A stretch of DNA of 64,000 nt from Atriophallophorus winterbourni (GCA_013407085.1 JACCGJ010013208.1:99243-163242), one strand, 5' to 3'; counted from the first letter of the stretch, positions 1 through 11,057 are shown. The notes: generated by a model from the letters alone, not told the origin. Made by a program: numbers and translations.

Positions 1-299
1 TAGATGGTATTTTGTTCACCTGGAAAATGTTACACCTATTAATCACGGTGTTAAAACTAGAATACATTGTTACATTAGACTTCTTTGCTGCTCCTACATC
101 GATTTATCACAAAACTCAACTGCGTTGTTGCGATCATTTGGTTCTAAGAAGCGAATAATGCAGTAGACGGTTTGCGAACAGACCCTTAGGACCGTGGACT
201 GTTGACGAACAGCTAAGGGATCGCGGTTTCAAAAGTATTCCATAAAATACGCAACTACCGGTGTACAGAATGCCACGATATTTTTTTAGAATTTCATCT

Positions 300-386
300 G
301 GTTAGCTTCGCGCTAACGAACCAGGATTCAAGATTCAAGATTGAGTTAATTGGGTTTTTTCAACCATAAAGCTTGAATCTTGAATC
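300..386. repeat. Short hairpins beside a CR1-like tail motif
   Basis: Two perfect inverted repeats lie here. A 6-bp hairpin (GTTAGC and GCTAAC) occupies 301-317. A 15-bp pair (gattcaagattcaag at 325-339 and its complement at 372-386) is separated by 32 bases. The right arm, preceded by a T-run and 'aaccataaa', resembles the 3' ends of CR1 elements elsewhere in the window (T-run, 'accattaaa', then TTGAAT repeats). The pair may be two CR1 tails facing each other. This is an inference from short motifs. Confidence 0.4.
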
Positions 387-671
387 AATATCTTCGGGGA
401 AACCGAGAAATATTAAACTACGTGAAGTAGACTTGTCGAGACTCTCGACAAGTGGAATGACCTTTTCTTTCCCACCAGGGTATGTCGGCTTGGGCTCGTC
501 AGTTCAAACCGGGACAAGATTTGAGTCAATACGCATTGAGGATTTAGTTCGTAATGTCACCCATAATAGACGCGGTTTCTCTACGTGTGGGGAGCTATTA
601 TGTGGAGTTAAGTGCGTAATTCAAGAGAGCACGTGAATGAGGTGCGTAAATTGCAAGACGCCTGTGAGTCC

Positions 672-832
672 TGGCCCAAGGAAATTTGAAGCAGAACGTT
701 GGAACACGAACTACATACACAAGGATTCACGGTGCAGACGGCAGCGGAAGCAGCGGCAGACCGGAACTACTGGCGTGGGGTTGTCTTCGCCTCATGTGCC
801 ACCCGGCACGGAGAGGATTGAGTGAGTGTGAG
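672..832 (+). mobile_element. RTE-C 3' end remnant
   Basis: This stretch closely matches the last 150 or so bases of the RTE-derived elements at 6807-7165 and 46491-46857. It covers the end of the RTE reverse transcriptase ORF, recognisable by a final TGA and the codons for a Cys-Ala-Thr-Arg-His-Gly motif. A short GTGA-type simple tail follows (821-832). The reading frame is shifted here relative to the better copy, so it codes for nothing. The 5' part is missing, as expected of a truncated non-LTR insertion. Confidence 0.75.
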
Positions 833-3224
833 TCCTGGCAGAGTATAATTGTATAAGACTTAAAACGTTCTAGTTCACTGAGAGCTCTTATCCGAGTCAA
901 ATTTCCAACACAGACAGTTCGCTGATAACTTGATTGAAGCTGGATTTGCTTTGTGTTGCTCTGTATCAAGAAAACTCATTTGGAATTCAAGAGTTGATAT
1001 GAAAACATGGTGAGAACGATTATTATAATGATGGAATATGTTCGCAAGCTCCTTACCTTCCACAAGTTGGTAAAGACGGGTTCTGCCAGGGGAAACTGAA
1101 ATTAAGGATTCATCATGAGAATCGTAGCTGACTCACTTCTTCAAATTGTTGCGGTACATAACCCCTCCACGTTCCCGATGCAATAATATCAAATCTCTGA
1201 AAATGAGGAGAAAATTTCACGGTAAGCCTGACGTGTGACGTACAATTGAGCATGATTTCAAAATCATTAACTGTGGAATACATTTTGGAATCGGTATAAT
1301 TGTAAAGCCAAAGATAAATCCTCATTTGCAACATTGAAAGTTGCCCTCATCTAGAGACTATGGTGATCAAACAATCGGCGGAATTTAGCCCCGGCGTCTG
1401 TTTGTAATATATAGCAATATTCCACTGAAATAGCGATGGTTGATTTTTGGTTGAAGCACGAAGTCAGAACGGCGTTCGAATGTCAGGTCCAGAATACGCA
1501 AAAGTGCTGATGGTAACACCCACGAAACCGGTCGTGTGCTTCCGCCCTGCTTTTCGAACGTCATATAGTACTCATTTATAGATTCTTACTCCTCCCAAAC
1601 ATCTGTATGATTGATCTGAAGCTTGCTGCTATGAAACAATGAAAAGCAACAGAGTGACCAGTCAACATCAAATTATTGCCATGTTTACTGAAAAATAAAG
1701 ATTTTAGCGTGATATGAATTGTTTGCTGTTATGAATGGCTAGGAAGATCGATGCAGAATCGTTGATGAACTTCTACGTTTTGTTGGTTGCGCAAAATGTT
1801 CATTGAAGCATGATCTGAAGAATTGGTGGTAATTGTGTAGTGCGTTGTTAAAATTGTACCAGGCTTCAAAAAGGGTACCACCTGCTCCGCAGTGCGAATC
1901 ATATGATGCATGACTCTTGACATCATATCGAGTAAAATCGTTGCCTAATTCACATCTAAGTATTTTAAATAATAATAAAGAAACTGATCTGCAAGATTCC
2001 ATCTGAGGTAAGGTATCACTGCACTATCGCGGCATATTCCGTGAACATGGACACGAGAAAAGGTTTATCAATTTCCCAAACCAAAGTGGTCATTGACCTT
2101 TTCCGTTTACTATCCGTGTACTTTCCAATTCCTGTTCTTGAATACGGCTTTGGGGAAAGGAACATTTATAGTGCCCAGTTCATGCAGTTGCAGCTGGCAA
2201 TTTATCCTTGTGTCCGGTGTCAACCTTGAAATTATGGGATGGTTTCACGTATTGTTTCTTATTATATTACATATCAAGCTCAGCTATCCTCGCAATTTAT
2301 AATTCCATTTCTTGAGTAGATAGGTTTTAAACCTTGTATGGAAATGGTTGTAGCATGTTTGGCTAACGTCTCGCTTCTGGTGAGGGTGATTGTGAGGACA
2401 GGCGATATGACTGGGTAGCTTTCCAGTCATCATCTGAGCTTGATCTTATCATTAGGTAGCCTATTGTAATCATAGTGAGGCATAATGTGGCAAATAATTT
2501 CGCTTCAAACTCAGATCCTACTGACTCTTGGGCTGTAATTTATCTAGGTTGATTTCAACTACGACCTGATACGTGATAGTTGATTCAGGAACGTGATAAT
2601 TCATAAACCATGGCATCCATTCGGGGAAGTGGCACTCAATAGCTCAAATGCCCAACGACATAAATCGTAACCCTGTTAGGCCACTTGAGAATTGTAAAAT
2701 AACGGTTCGCGTGACAACCCACTCTGGAAACCAGAACGAATAGACACATCTTTAATACTTTCATGATATGCAATTCTGCATTTCAGTCGAACGGGCCCAA
2801 GGTGGTGAGGGCAAGGATGGAACAGGTTGGAATATAATCGCATATCAAATCTAAACAACAAGCGGTACATGCACACCATGGAGTCCGTTGTGGGTAGGAA
2901 ATTGATCTATAAGGGATACATGCGCATTTCATTCTTTGTCATATGTACAAAAACTTAACCAACTGTGGTTTTTTCGTGATGGGATTTGAGGCTGAAACCT
3001 CTGAGAGTGCAAATTCGAACCCAATAAGCGTTCCAATTGGATAAGAAAGGTGAAAATAGTTAACGCTAACATGAGTGTCCAGGAAGTGTAGATAGACGAT
3101 ACATTCGACGTTTGGACGCGTCTGGACCTCATCTTACTAGAATAAGACATCGAAGAAGTTTCAAAAATTTTCAAACTGGCGTTCGGTCGTGTAGCGCACA
3201 TTTCCTTAGATTGCACGCTTTACG
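833..3224. other. No gene recognised; intergenic
   Basis: About 2.4 kb of AT-rich sequence. All open frames are short (under 96 codons) and none shows a motif I can name. The only structured item is a decayed hammerhead-like motif at 1504-1538, listed separately. Confidence 0.5.
1504..1538 (+). ncRNA. Decayed hammerhead-like motif, ACCGGU family
   Basis: The order of parts matches the intact motif at 10732-10773: a CTGATG-type core (1507-1513), a short stem II region, then CGAAACCGGTC and a GTG-rich stem I strand. Core position 9 is G instead of the required A and stem II pairs poorly, so self-cleavage is not expected. Sequence downstream shows weak similarity to that following the 10.7 kb copy, which suggests an old copy of the same repeat. 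Confidence 0.4.
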
Positions 3225-3425
3225 GTCTGCGTGTGAATGAGTGGATCAATTTTGACCGCACCTCCGAACAACAAGGACATACTCATCCGTGTCAAGCCCA
3301 TCGAACTATTCAAAAAGTTGATCACGACGGTCCATAATGGAAGCACTGGACTCGTGTTTCGCTCTTATTTGAGCTCATCAGCAGTGCATGGATGAGTAGT
3401 CACAAATATAAAGAACATATTCTCC
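3225..3425 (-). mobile_element. Sm-alpha-like SINE copy carrying a hammerhead
   Basis: On the minus strand the segment reads as a hammerhead motif followed by a stretch shared with the copy at 7484-7700: 'gtgcttccattatg', then a 'gatcaacttt' block and 'agttcgatgggctt'. Short inverted sequences ('tactcatcc' and 'ggatgagta') flank the ribozyme. A related tail occurs at 6740-6806 and 38660-38765. Schistosome Sm-alpha elements are SINE-like and carry a hammerhead of this kind. The assignment is by architecture, not by a sequence search. Confidence 0.65.
3343..3387 (-). ncRNA. Hammerhead ribozyme, type I, intact core
   Basis: Reading the minus strand: stem I strand GCACTG, core CTGATGA, stem II GCTC-AAATAA-GAGC (four perfect pairs), core GAAA, a short stem III region CACGAGT, cleavage triplet GTC, then the second stem I strand CAGTGC (six perfect pairs with the first). 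All nucleotides needed for catalysis are present: CUGANGA, GAAA, and the U and C before the cleavage site. Stem III is only two pairs. Such short stem III helices are typical of animal retroelement hammerheads, which often work better as dimers. Cleavage is expected after position 3349 on the minus strand. Confidence 0.8.
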
Positions 3426-3429
3426 AAAC

Positions 3430-5980
3430 ATCGCTTAAACGAGGACGTACTTGCGAAAGTGTCACACGCCTGTGTCTGTGTGTTATCGAGTCGAAATATT
3501 GATACTTGAGCGAAGTTTTGTTCATGACAAACTATAGGTGACTATTTCTGAATCCCACCTCACAACCTTAATATAACTCTGCTGCATTGAACATATTCGT
3601 GAACATCATATCTAGAACAACTCATCCTAAGTTTGACTAACAGCCGAGACGATTAATTAATGACGCAATCGATACACCATTCACGTTTCATATTTTGTTT
3701 GCGTCATTCAAACGTGTCATCCTTAATCGGCCTGTGCCATTCATACAGGAAACACCCAACAGCAGCTCTGCCGTGGCATATTTTGCTCGTCATTTATCCT
3801 TGTATTAGACAACACATTCCAATCATATGAACGATGGTTGATGGAGATACTGAGCTACGGTTGTCAATCAGTCTGACATTCAATTAAAGGGAAAGTTATT
3901 GATTGATTCATAAACTCTACACGAGCAAATTGGGCGTTTAACGGTATGCAAACAAATTTGTCAGTGAACTTGTGTCTTGTGTTGAAATTGAGGTTGGGAA
4001 GGTGACTTTAATTTAGGATTCAAATCAAAAACAATCCTCACAAGCGTGCCGCTAAAAAAATTTGTGTGGTGACGTTGGGTGATTTCAGTGGTGACATCGG
4101 TTAACGTGTCTAAAATGTTTTGGGTGTGTAAAAATATGAAAATGTGATAACTACTTTCAGAACTATGCACATATTTGTGTCACTAACCTCTGCTTCCAAC
4201 CAAAATTCACTGGATGAACTCTCTAGGAAACAGATCTTTCAAACTGTTATCATCAGGATTATCTTATTCTCGTTAGGCACGCTAATGTGAAAAGCGCACT
4301 GCTTACCAGGTCACGCCAGAGGGCAGATTGCGATACAGGCCATTCATTGGTGTACAAAATCAAGCAACACCAGATTAGATTTGACTTCGATAAATAGAGT
4401 GATATAAATTATTGTGCACTGGGACGAAAGAATGTGGATTTCGCACAATCTTATAGCATGCGAATCAACGAAAGCAAGCAGGTGTCTGTCTTGAATTGAT
4501 TGGCTAGATTCAAGTTTCGGTTTGGGTCCCTGAGCCTAGCTTGAAATCGATAGAGCAATCAAATTGTAGCTTCTCGCCATTGGTAAACTTGCTCTACGGA
4601 AAGCGAACTGACCACCTGCTCTATCCAAGTTAATGCATGATTCAATGTGTCCTATACAACTAACCCTAGTAAAAATCCCTATCAGGTTTCTATGGCTCGA
4701 CAGAGCTGTACGACAGCGAGACTATTGAGCTGGTATTGACCAAAATTAACTTGCCAACTCGCTGGAAGTCGTTTGGCTTGGTGCGCTGTTCTGTGGGTAC
4801 AATATCAAGGGTCAGTTCCTACGATAGCACCATTCATAGTTTGTTGTGATTGAAGGTTATGGTATATCTGAATAAAATACACGCTTCAAACTGTCGTTTG
4901 CTAAGTGCCATGGTGAATAAATGTGTACAAAATGGCTCACATTAGGATCCATTATTGGTGGTATTGGATTCATTTGACCGATATCAACAAGAAAATTTCA
5001 TATTATATAGTCGACGGGTTACCCCATCGATCGGAGGCGTTTTAACATTCTCGGCATGAACTTCGTTCAGAAGCCGACAGCACCAAACAACTTTCGCAAA
5101 CTTGAAATTGACGCCCTAAACGTTTCTCTGAAGTGACTCAAGGCACTCGAAAGCGTCAGATGTATGTCGCCGTAAGAGGCTGTGATGCACATATTAGAAA
5201 TGTGCTTGAGAACGGCCGGTCATCATAACTTAGGGCAAACTCTTTGGACAGTTGCCCGGGATAATAACCTCAACAGCCTAGAACGTATTCTTCATTCTTC
5301 AGAAGTTATCAAACTGGGGATTAAGTGACTGAAGATTAATTGACTAGGGATGAAGTAACTTACGGGGTAAATGTCGGGGGATTAAGTGTCAGTAAACCGT
5401 TTTCAATATCTATCATGTCCTGCATTCCGGGAGAATGCTGCAACCTCATATGATATTTTTGAAAATGGATAGACTCAGCTCAGACTTTCATATTTACGCA
5501 GTTTCCTACTACAATTAACACGACCGTGGTTTAGCGTACCTTGGAACAGTTGAAGAAGAAGCTGATCTTTGTAGCCAATGCCGTGTTAGTATGATGAAGT
5601 TAACTCTCTCCAGTCATGTGAACGCTCAATGTACAGATCGATGCGGAAAAATGCGAAGCTTGAATAAAATATCCTCCTATGCACATAGAAAACATACTTC
5701 AGCCAATTAGCTGCCAGTAATCTCACGTGATATCATAATAGATTATCTTATCTGCCGTTGAGATCTCGCAATCTCAAAACCCTTTCCTAATATCCATAAA
5801 GAAAAATTAGTGAGCGCGGTTATTATTCTAAATAATGCATAAAGATTACAGATGATGGAATAAATAATACCATGTGATGGCTCGGTTGACCAATGATAAA
5901 TTATGTGTCAAATAGCATACCATTCACCAACCAAATTTTGTTACAGTAATAGCTATGTTGAGATGTACGCCAGGTTAGTT
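3430..5980. other. No gene recognised; intergenic
   Basis: About 2.5 kb of AT-rich DNA without a convincing coding region. A few codons near 4735-4785 resemble the endonuclease segment of CR1 ORF2 (a Pro-Thr-Arg-Trp motif), but the match is too short to annotate as an element. Confidence 0.5.
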
Positions 5981-5984
5981 TAAT

Positions 5985-6560
5985 ATGGAGAACTAGCTGT
6001 TGCCCATGCAGCAAGTGCTCCCTCTCCACGGCACCATCAGAACCAAAGGATAGGCTGATACGTTTGGACAACGATGCCGTCGCAGGAGTTGGCAGGACGA
6101 AGTTGAACTTTGGACTACCTAACGGATTCGGGCTACGTATTTTTCATCGAGGTTGACTCCCGAAGCCTTTTGCATGATTGAATGTAGCCACAAGGCAGTT
6201 AAGGTTTGGGATAAGGGTTTTCTTTCTCCTAAGTGGACCGCCTTCATGGTCTTACGAGCTCCACCTGCTTGAAGCATGCTGATTTTGAGGCGCTAGCCAG
6301 CCACCATCGCCCTTTCTCCTGTCAGTAGAAGCAGTTCCGCCGGGTTACGCAAGATCACTTGTGCAGGTCAGTAGCTGGACTTGGTTGTCTGAGGTTATAT
6401 GAGACGTGCGCCATGAGAGCATTTTTAGAATTGGGAGCTTATCCCTAAAACCTCCCCTGCCGTGTCAACCTTGGAACCAGTAAGAGCAAGGAGTGGCAAA
6501 TTATTCAGGCCAAGAGATTAATCGGCCCTTTTATTGGCCACGATATTATAACCCACATTC
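5985..6560. repeat. GC-richer unclassified segment
   Basis: Base composition shifts clearly here: the segment is richer in G and C than the flanks on both sides and the edges are fairly sharp. No long open frame and no motif of a known element is visible. It could be an old repeat or a pseudogene. I cannot assign it. Confidence 0.3.
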
Positions 6561-6739
6561 CCTTAGTAATAAAATGCTGTCAAGGTCGTTTGGTATTGCC
6601 GCTCCCTAGTGTACTAGTATCAACATGGTGATTAATCTTGAATAATGTGAGATTTTCCGTTTCGTTTTTGTTCTTAAACAGCACCGTATTGTCGGGATTT
6701 ATGCCCCCGACCATCTTGCTGAATAAACGTTTTATGGAG

Positions 6740-6806
6740 AATATGTTGTTTATGTTTGTGACTACTCATCCGTGCTAAGCAAATTGATATATCACAAAGT
6801 TTAATC
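6740..6806 (-). mobile_element. Fragment of the hammerhead SINE
   Basis: The stretch around 6758-6780 carries the block 'gtgactactcatcc', which also flanks the ribozyme at 3388-3410 in the opposite orientation and recurs in altered form at 7680-7700. It directly precedes the RTE-derived element at 6807. Confidence 0.45.
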
Positions 6807-7165
6807 AACTCCGCCAAGGACGGTCCCAAGCCCGTCTGAGAAAGGAGGAGGAGGGTTGGGCTTAGGGCTAGCAACCCTATCCCGTAAAACCTACATTGCT
6901 ACGGAAACGATGACAACAGATCCGTGGTTCGGTCATGTCTGCAGGATGGATCCCAGTTCGCATACGAAGGTAGCCATGCACTGGCATCCGCAAGGTAAAC
7001 GAAAAAGGGGACGGCCCAAGGAAACTTGGCGCAGAACTTTGGAACGCGAACTACATGCACAAGGATTCACGGTGCAGACGGCAACGGAAGCAGCGACAGA
7101 CCGGAACCACTGGCGTGAAGTTGTCTTCGCCTCATGTGCCACCCGGCACGGAGAGGACTGAATGA
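6807..7165 (+). mobile_element. Short internally deleted RTE element (RTE-C)
   Basis: Two parts are joined. The first 110 bases or so (from 'aactccgccaagg') do not look like RTE coding sequence. The remainder encodes the C-terminal end of an RTE-type reverse transcriptase: Trp-Phe-Gly-His-Val near the start, then Gly-Lys-Arg-Lys-Arg-Gly-Arg-Pro and Thr-Trp-Arg-Arg, ending at TGA 7159-7161. The copy at 46491-46857 has the same start and the same internal junction, so this looks like a short non-autonomous family derived from a full RTE by internal deletion. It probably depends on the enzyme of the parent RTE. Confidence 0.7.
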
Positions 7166-7194
7166 AAAAGTTTATCCCCAGGGTCCATAAGGAA

Positions 7195-7235
7195 GCATGG
7201 ATCGATTTCGCCATTATTTTGCGCATCAGCAGTGC
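7195..7235 (-). ncRNA. Decayed hammerhead, left palindrome arm
   Basis: Minus strand: CACTG, then CTGATGC in place of CTGATGA, a weakened stem II, GCGAAA, and ATC where GTC is expected. Core position 9 is lost, so it should be inactive. Position and flanks match the intact motif at 3343-3387. Confidence 0.5.
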
Positions 7236-7585
7236 CTAACCTTCGCTCGGGTGGGCTCGAACCCTGACCATCACCGTTTGGTCCCACCGCCGTCAACTGT
7301 TGACCGATCAAAATAAGCGTTTATGAATTCTTTCTCCAGATTGGCACATTTGAGTAGCGCGCGACCAAACCAGAAGGAGCAAGCGTTTGGCGACCACAAC
7401 AAATGTTGCTGCCTCGTTCAAGACTGGTCGGGCGAACAAAGCTACTCAAATGTGCCAGTCTGGAGAACAGTTCATAAACGCTTAATTGCGATCGGTCAAA
7501 CGGTGGACGGTAGCCCATGTCGTTAATCGGGGAACTACAATGGTGGTGATCCTGGGTTCGAGTCCCACCCGAAGCGGAGGATATA

Positions 7586-7629
7586 CCCTGCTGATTTGCT
7601 CAAATAAAAGCGAAACTCGAGTCTAGTGC
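7586..7629 (+). ncRNA. Decayed hammerhead, right palindrome arm
   Basis: Reads CCCTG, CTGATTT (core changed at positions 8 and 9), TGCTCAAATAAAAGC, GAAACTCGAGTC, TAGTGC. Stem III (ACTCGAGT) is a perfect eight-base palindrome and the cleavage triplet GTC is kept, but the CUGANGA core is broken. The B-box lies about 20 bases upstream of the unit, as in Sm-alpha-type SINEs. Confidence 0.55.
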
Positions 7630-7700
7630 TTCCATTATGCATCGTCGTGATCAACTTTATGAATAGTTCGATGGGCTTGGCAAGGATGAATAGTCACAAA

Positions 7701-9510
7701 AAAATTGTTGATCTCACAAATAGTCACGTCTGGCACTGCCTCGTGTAGGTACTCCATATATCGTTTTTAAAACATAGTCTCATGTGACAGGCGTTAATAT
7801 GGTACACGCTGAAGCTTACGTAGAATCAAACGTAGGTCGATTAACCTTGTTGAATTCAATCTACGTGGGTTTAATTTTCATTTTATTTACAGTTCTTGCA
7901 ATCGATGCATGTGATTAGAATGAAGTTGATGAGCGAAAAAATCCGTGAAAATGGTGGTGAGATTTAATGTGATCGAATGCGAGAATAAAATTATCATGTT
8001 TAAAGCTGCAGTGGTGTGGTGGCTTACACTTTCGTCTCGGGAGAGATACGTGACACAATCTATACCACCAGAGTATATTGGTGATTATTATTTCACAGCA
8101 TGCCCACTCGTAAAAAGCTACAGGTAGATGGTAAAAATAGTTTCGACAGTGCCCATTGGAGGTGAACGTGTTGTAGAGGGCATGAAGTACGCAGAAAAGA
8201 GTACCAGTTAAGAGCCCTCAAATGATGTTTAACACTGTCCTGTCGCACAACGCAAGAGCGAGTAGTGCTGAAAAGACCGAGGTCAACAATCGCAATGCAA
8301 CGAGAATTCGTGTTACGACAAAATTTCATGAGGACGCTTTGTGTGAAAGCCCGTCTGGAAACAGGAACAAATAGAGGACATCGTCAGCTGCCAAACGAAC
8401 CCGACCTGTTGAGGCTCGGATTGAACTCGTTGGCAAGAATTCGCCTGTTGGATTATTTCGGAGTGACAACTGATGCCGACTAGTTCCAGACGCCCGTTGT
8501 GATTAGTTAATTCGCATATAAGTTATCTGTCTCGTTGTGTGAATCTTAGTCATTTGCGTAATGAAGATTTGACCATTTGGTGTTTTCGTGGGTTGCGAGA
8601 TTCGCGGATGGTTCACGACTGACATAATTTTCTTCAAGTTTGAATCGTAATGCAATGCACAGGTGAACCTTAAAGGAGAGTGGCATGATTAACCTTGGGT
8701 CGACTGTCCTTGAGGTGGGTGATCAACAGCATAATACACGTTAATGCCTGAAACGAGATTTGACCTCATTCGACATGGCCTAATCACCCCTACTGCTTCG
8801 TTCTATTGTAACCACAGATTATCGACAGCTCTATTAACCCAAGCGGCTTGTTTAGCGTGCGCATATGTTCCTTACATGAACTAATAAATCGTTGGATTCG
8901 TCAATGGTTTCCAGTTCCGACCTTGTCCGTCATCCCTTCACTGTGAGAACATCAACAGAGACTGCCTGCATTGATGCTGCGTCATGGGCTCACTCACTGG
9001 GTAGCCGGCTATATATCGCAGCTAAGTGAACTGTGCGATGCTGCTAATTATAAACGTGATCAAACAAACCAGCTTGAAAGGAAATACGCATGCTTAAAGA
9101 AGGTTTCACATAGATCAAAAGGATATGTGTTGATGATTAAACAGGGCTCGCGTGAACGGAACACTTCGCAGCAAGAGGCCGTTCTTCTCTGTTCCAATGT
9201 AACGAATAATATGTGTGTGGTAGTGTTGGCAGCATTTGTCCCATAATCTGCTTACCCTTAAACGAACCTGATTGGTTCATATGATCACGGGGGTGGTTGT
9301 GATTGGCTGTTATCTGTTTACGTTTGAGCGTCTGATGGGGTCATGTGAAGCTGTTTATGTCATTTGCCACACCCATATATGCTTGCCAACAAGGGCATCT
9401 TCACGTGGATTGACAGTCATACTAACTCAATAGCCTGTCTCCGATGTATAAATAACTTATCTTCTTGATCACGGTCTACGGAGATTTGAGTGGTCAGAAT
9501 TAAACTTAAC
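7701..9510. other. No gene recognised; intergenic
   Basis: About 1.8 kb. The open frames (largest 91 codons at 8971-9246) have no recognisable motif and no support from codon structure or neighbours. Confidence 0.5.
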
Positions 9511-9536
9511 ACTTGAAGCAACATGAGGCCCGTTTG

Positions 9537-9760
9537 AACTCTCGTGTCGGGGATAACCGCAAGTTGATTGTGAAGTCAAAAATAACGGTACACAGAGCGT
9601 GCGTACCAAATACTTCACTCTATGGCAGTTCAACCTGGACCATCTACACAAGAGACGAACGAAAGTGGAAGACATTTCATTTACTTAGCATCCGTCACAA
9701 CATGAAGAATTTGTGTATGGACAGAGTAGCGAATGCAGAAGTGCTCTCTAAAGTTTATCT
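9537..9760 (+). pseudogene. RTE reverse transcriptase C-terminal fragment
   Basis: The translation contains Leu-Tyr-Gly-Ser-Ser-Thr-Trp-Thr followed by Phe-His-Leu, a basic stretch and Val-Ala-Asn-Ala-Glu-Val-Leu. This is the order of conserved blocks in the region after the RT domain of RTE-type elements (LLYGSETW..., then ...VxNxEVL). Only about 70 codons survive, both ends are lost, and spacing is not fully kept. It belongs to a different RTE lineage from RTE-A and RTE-B. Confidence 0.6.
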
Positions 9761-9789
9761 CCAATATCCGTTTAGTCTACTGTAGAAAT

Positions 9790-10725
9790 GACTCCTATTC
9801 TGACTTGGTGGTGTCTTAATGTTGGCCTTCGCAGGTCGTTGTCGACCACGGATGTAAATCGAAAGCTCATAATCCATGGCCATGGAAAGCGGTCGTATTT
9901 CAGAAGTTCTCGTCTATGTGGAGTTGTAGTAAGAAATTCTGCGGTTGAGTGGGATCTACATGTGGTACAAAGATATTTTTAAAGATATATTTAAGCTACG
10001 GACATTGTCCTAACGTGACCAGTACTTGCTTTTGACCGCTTATTTTCTAGTCATAACTTGAAACGACATTTTCAAGCTTCTGAACCGCAGATAATGTTCT
10101 CGATTGTTATACGTAGATCACACCGATGTCGTAGAAACTCTGCCGACTGGCCCAAGTACTGCTTCTTGCTGTGAACGCTTCGCGAGAGACTTTATAGTCA
10201 GGTCAACCGTTCAGCGTATGAGATCGTAGCACGATGCCATCGCCATCAACAATCGCATCTTTGGGGAAATGTTTGTATACACACGATCCTTTTCGGACGA
10301 TAATTTCACAAGAATGTTTTTTTTTATTTTCTCACTGCAACGCACGGGAATCTCTACCTGACCCAGCCTTCCTGGTATCTAATCACCAAGACACTAAAAT
10401 GATCCATATACCACTGGGATAGTATAAATTTAGTTGAAAATACGATGGTTCAATAATTTTATTCACTGTAGCAATAATTTAAGGTTGTGTACGGGCTTCA
10501 CGATTCATGGTGAAAGGCAAATAGCTGTACAATACTATAAGACATACCCATATAATTCCAGTAAATGCTCAGCAATCGATTGGAATATGTTTGGGACTGA
10601 TCATATATTAATAATGCACGGCACTGATGTGAAAGTAAATATTTTTTATTCACCTTATACCTACTAGTTAATTAGATTTTTGTTTCTCTTCAAAAAATAG
10701 CCTTAGCGCATACAGATCCTGATCT
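9790..10725. other. No gene recognised; intergenic
   Basis: About 0.9 kb of AT-rich DNA. Frames at 10234-10422 and 10434-10667 are short and carry no motif I recognise. Confidence 0.5.
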
Positions 10726-10731
10726 TACTCT

Positions 10732-10773
10732 CCCTACCTGATGAGTGCAAACAGCACGAAACCGGTCGTGGGG
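10732..10773 (+). ncRNA. Hammerhead ribozyme, ACCGGU family, intact core
   Basis: Stem I strand CCCTAC, core CTGATGA (10738-10744), stem II GTGC-AAACA-GCAC (four perfect pairs), GAAA (10758-10761), then CCGGTC with cleavage expected after the C at 10767, then stem I strand GTGGGG (six pairs, one of them G-U). Stem III is ACCGGU, self-complementary with no room for a loop. A single copy would therefore fold poorly but two copies could pair as a dimer, as described for other animal retroelement hammerheads. Related motifs occur on the minus strand at 24231-24267, 24355-24396, 38431-38462, 38563-38601 and 39636-39680. Confidence 0.75.
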
Positions 10774-11057
10774 TGTGAATGACGGAAAAGCGTGCAAATG
10801 AATATTTTGAGCCTTAGCCCCGTTAGTGATGTACTTTTACTCATGCGGGCCGCTGTGTCAACTGACCTTGACTGTGTTCACTTGTATCAGTTTGATTTGG
10901 ATACACACTGTGAGGAAAATGGACCACTGATCCTGTTCATTCCCACGAGACGTGACACAGCGTAGGCGTACTATAGGCTGATTAGCGGTAAGGTCAAATA
11001 AGTGGTGGTGGTGGGTTGGCTACTACTTAATCATGTTCCCTGTCCTGACTATGACCC

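Larger units (their letters stand above)
7168..7700. repeat. Large imperfect palindrome of two SINE-like units
   Basis: Two units of the Sm-alpha-like repeat face away from each other around a centre near 7400. Each carries a Pol III B-box-like sequence (minus 7254-7264, plus 7555-7565; GGTTCGARTCC type) followed by a decayed hammerhead (minus 7195-7235, plus 7586-7629). The inner part is a clear inverted repeat, 7313-7357 against 7441-7485, including 'cacatttgagtagc' and its complement, further flanked by 'gaccgatc' and 'gatcggtc'. The arms have diverged, so the structure is not recent. Confidence 0.65.

Noticed and set aside
373..636. An 87-codon open frame at the left edge
   Set aside because: No domain, no promoter or intron signals, and it runs into an RTE remnant. 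No evidence of a gene.
4228..4258. A hammerhead-like CTGATGA...GAAA on the minus strand
   Set aside because: No stem II of useful length, no stem I pairing and no flanking similarity to either ribozyme family.
7500..7575. A tRNA gene around the GGTTCGAGTCC sequence
   Set aside because: No acceptor stem, D arm or anticodon arm can be folded around it. It is the B-box of a SINE-like unit.
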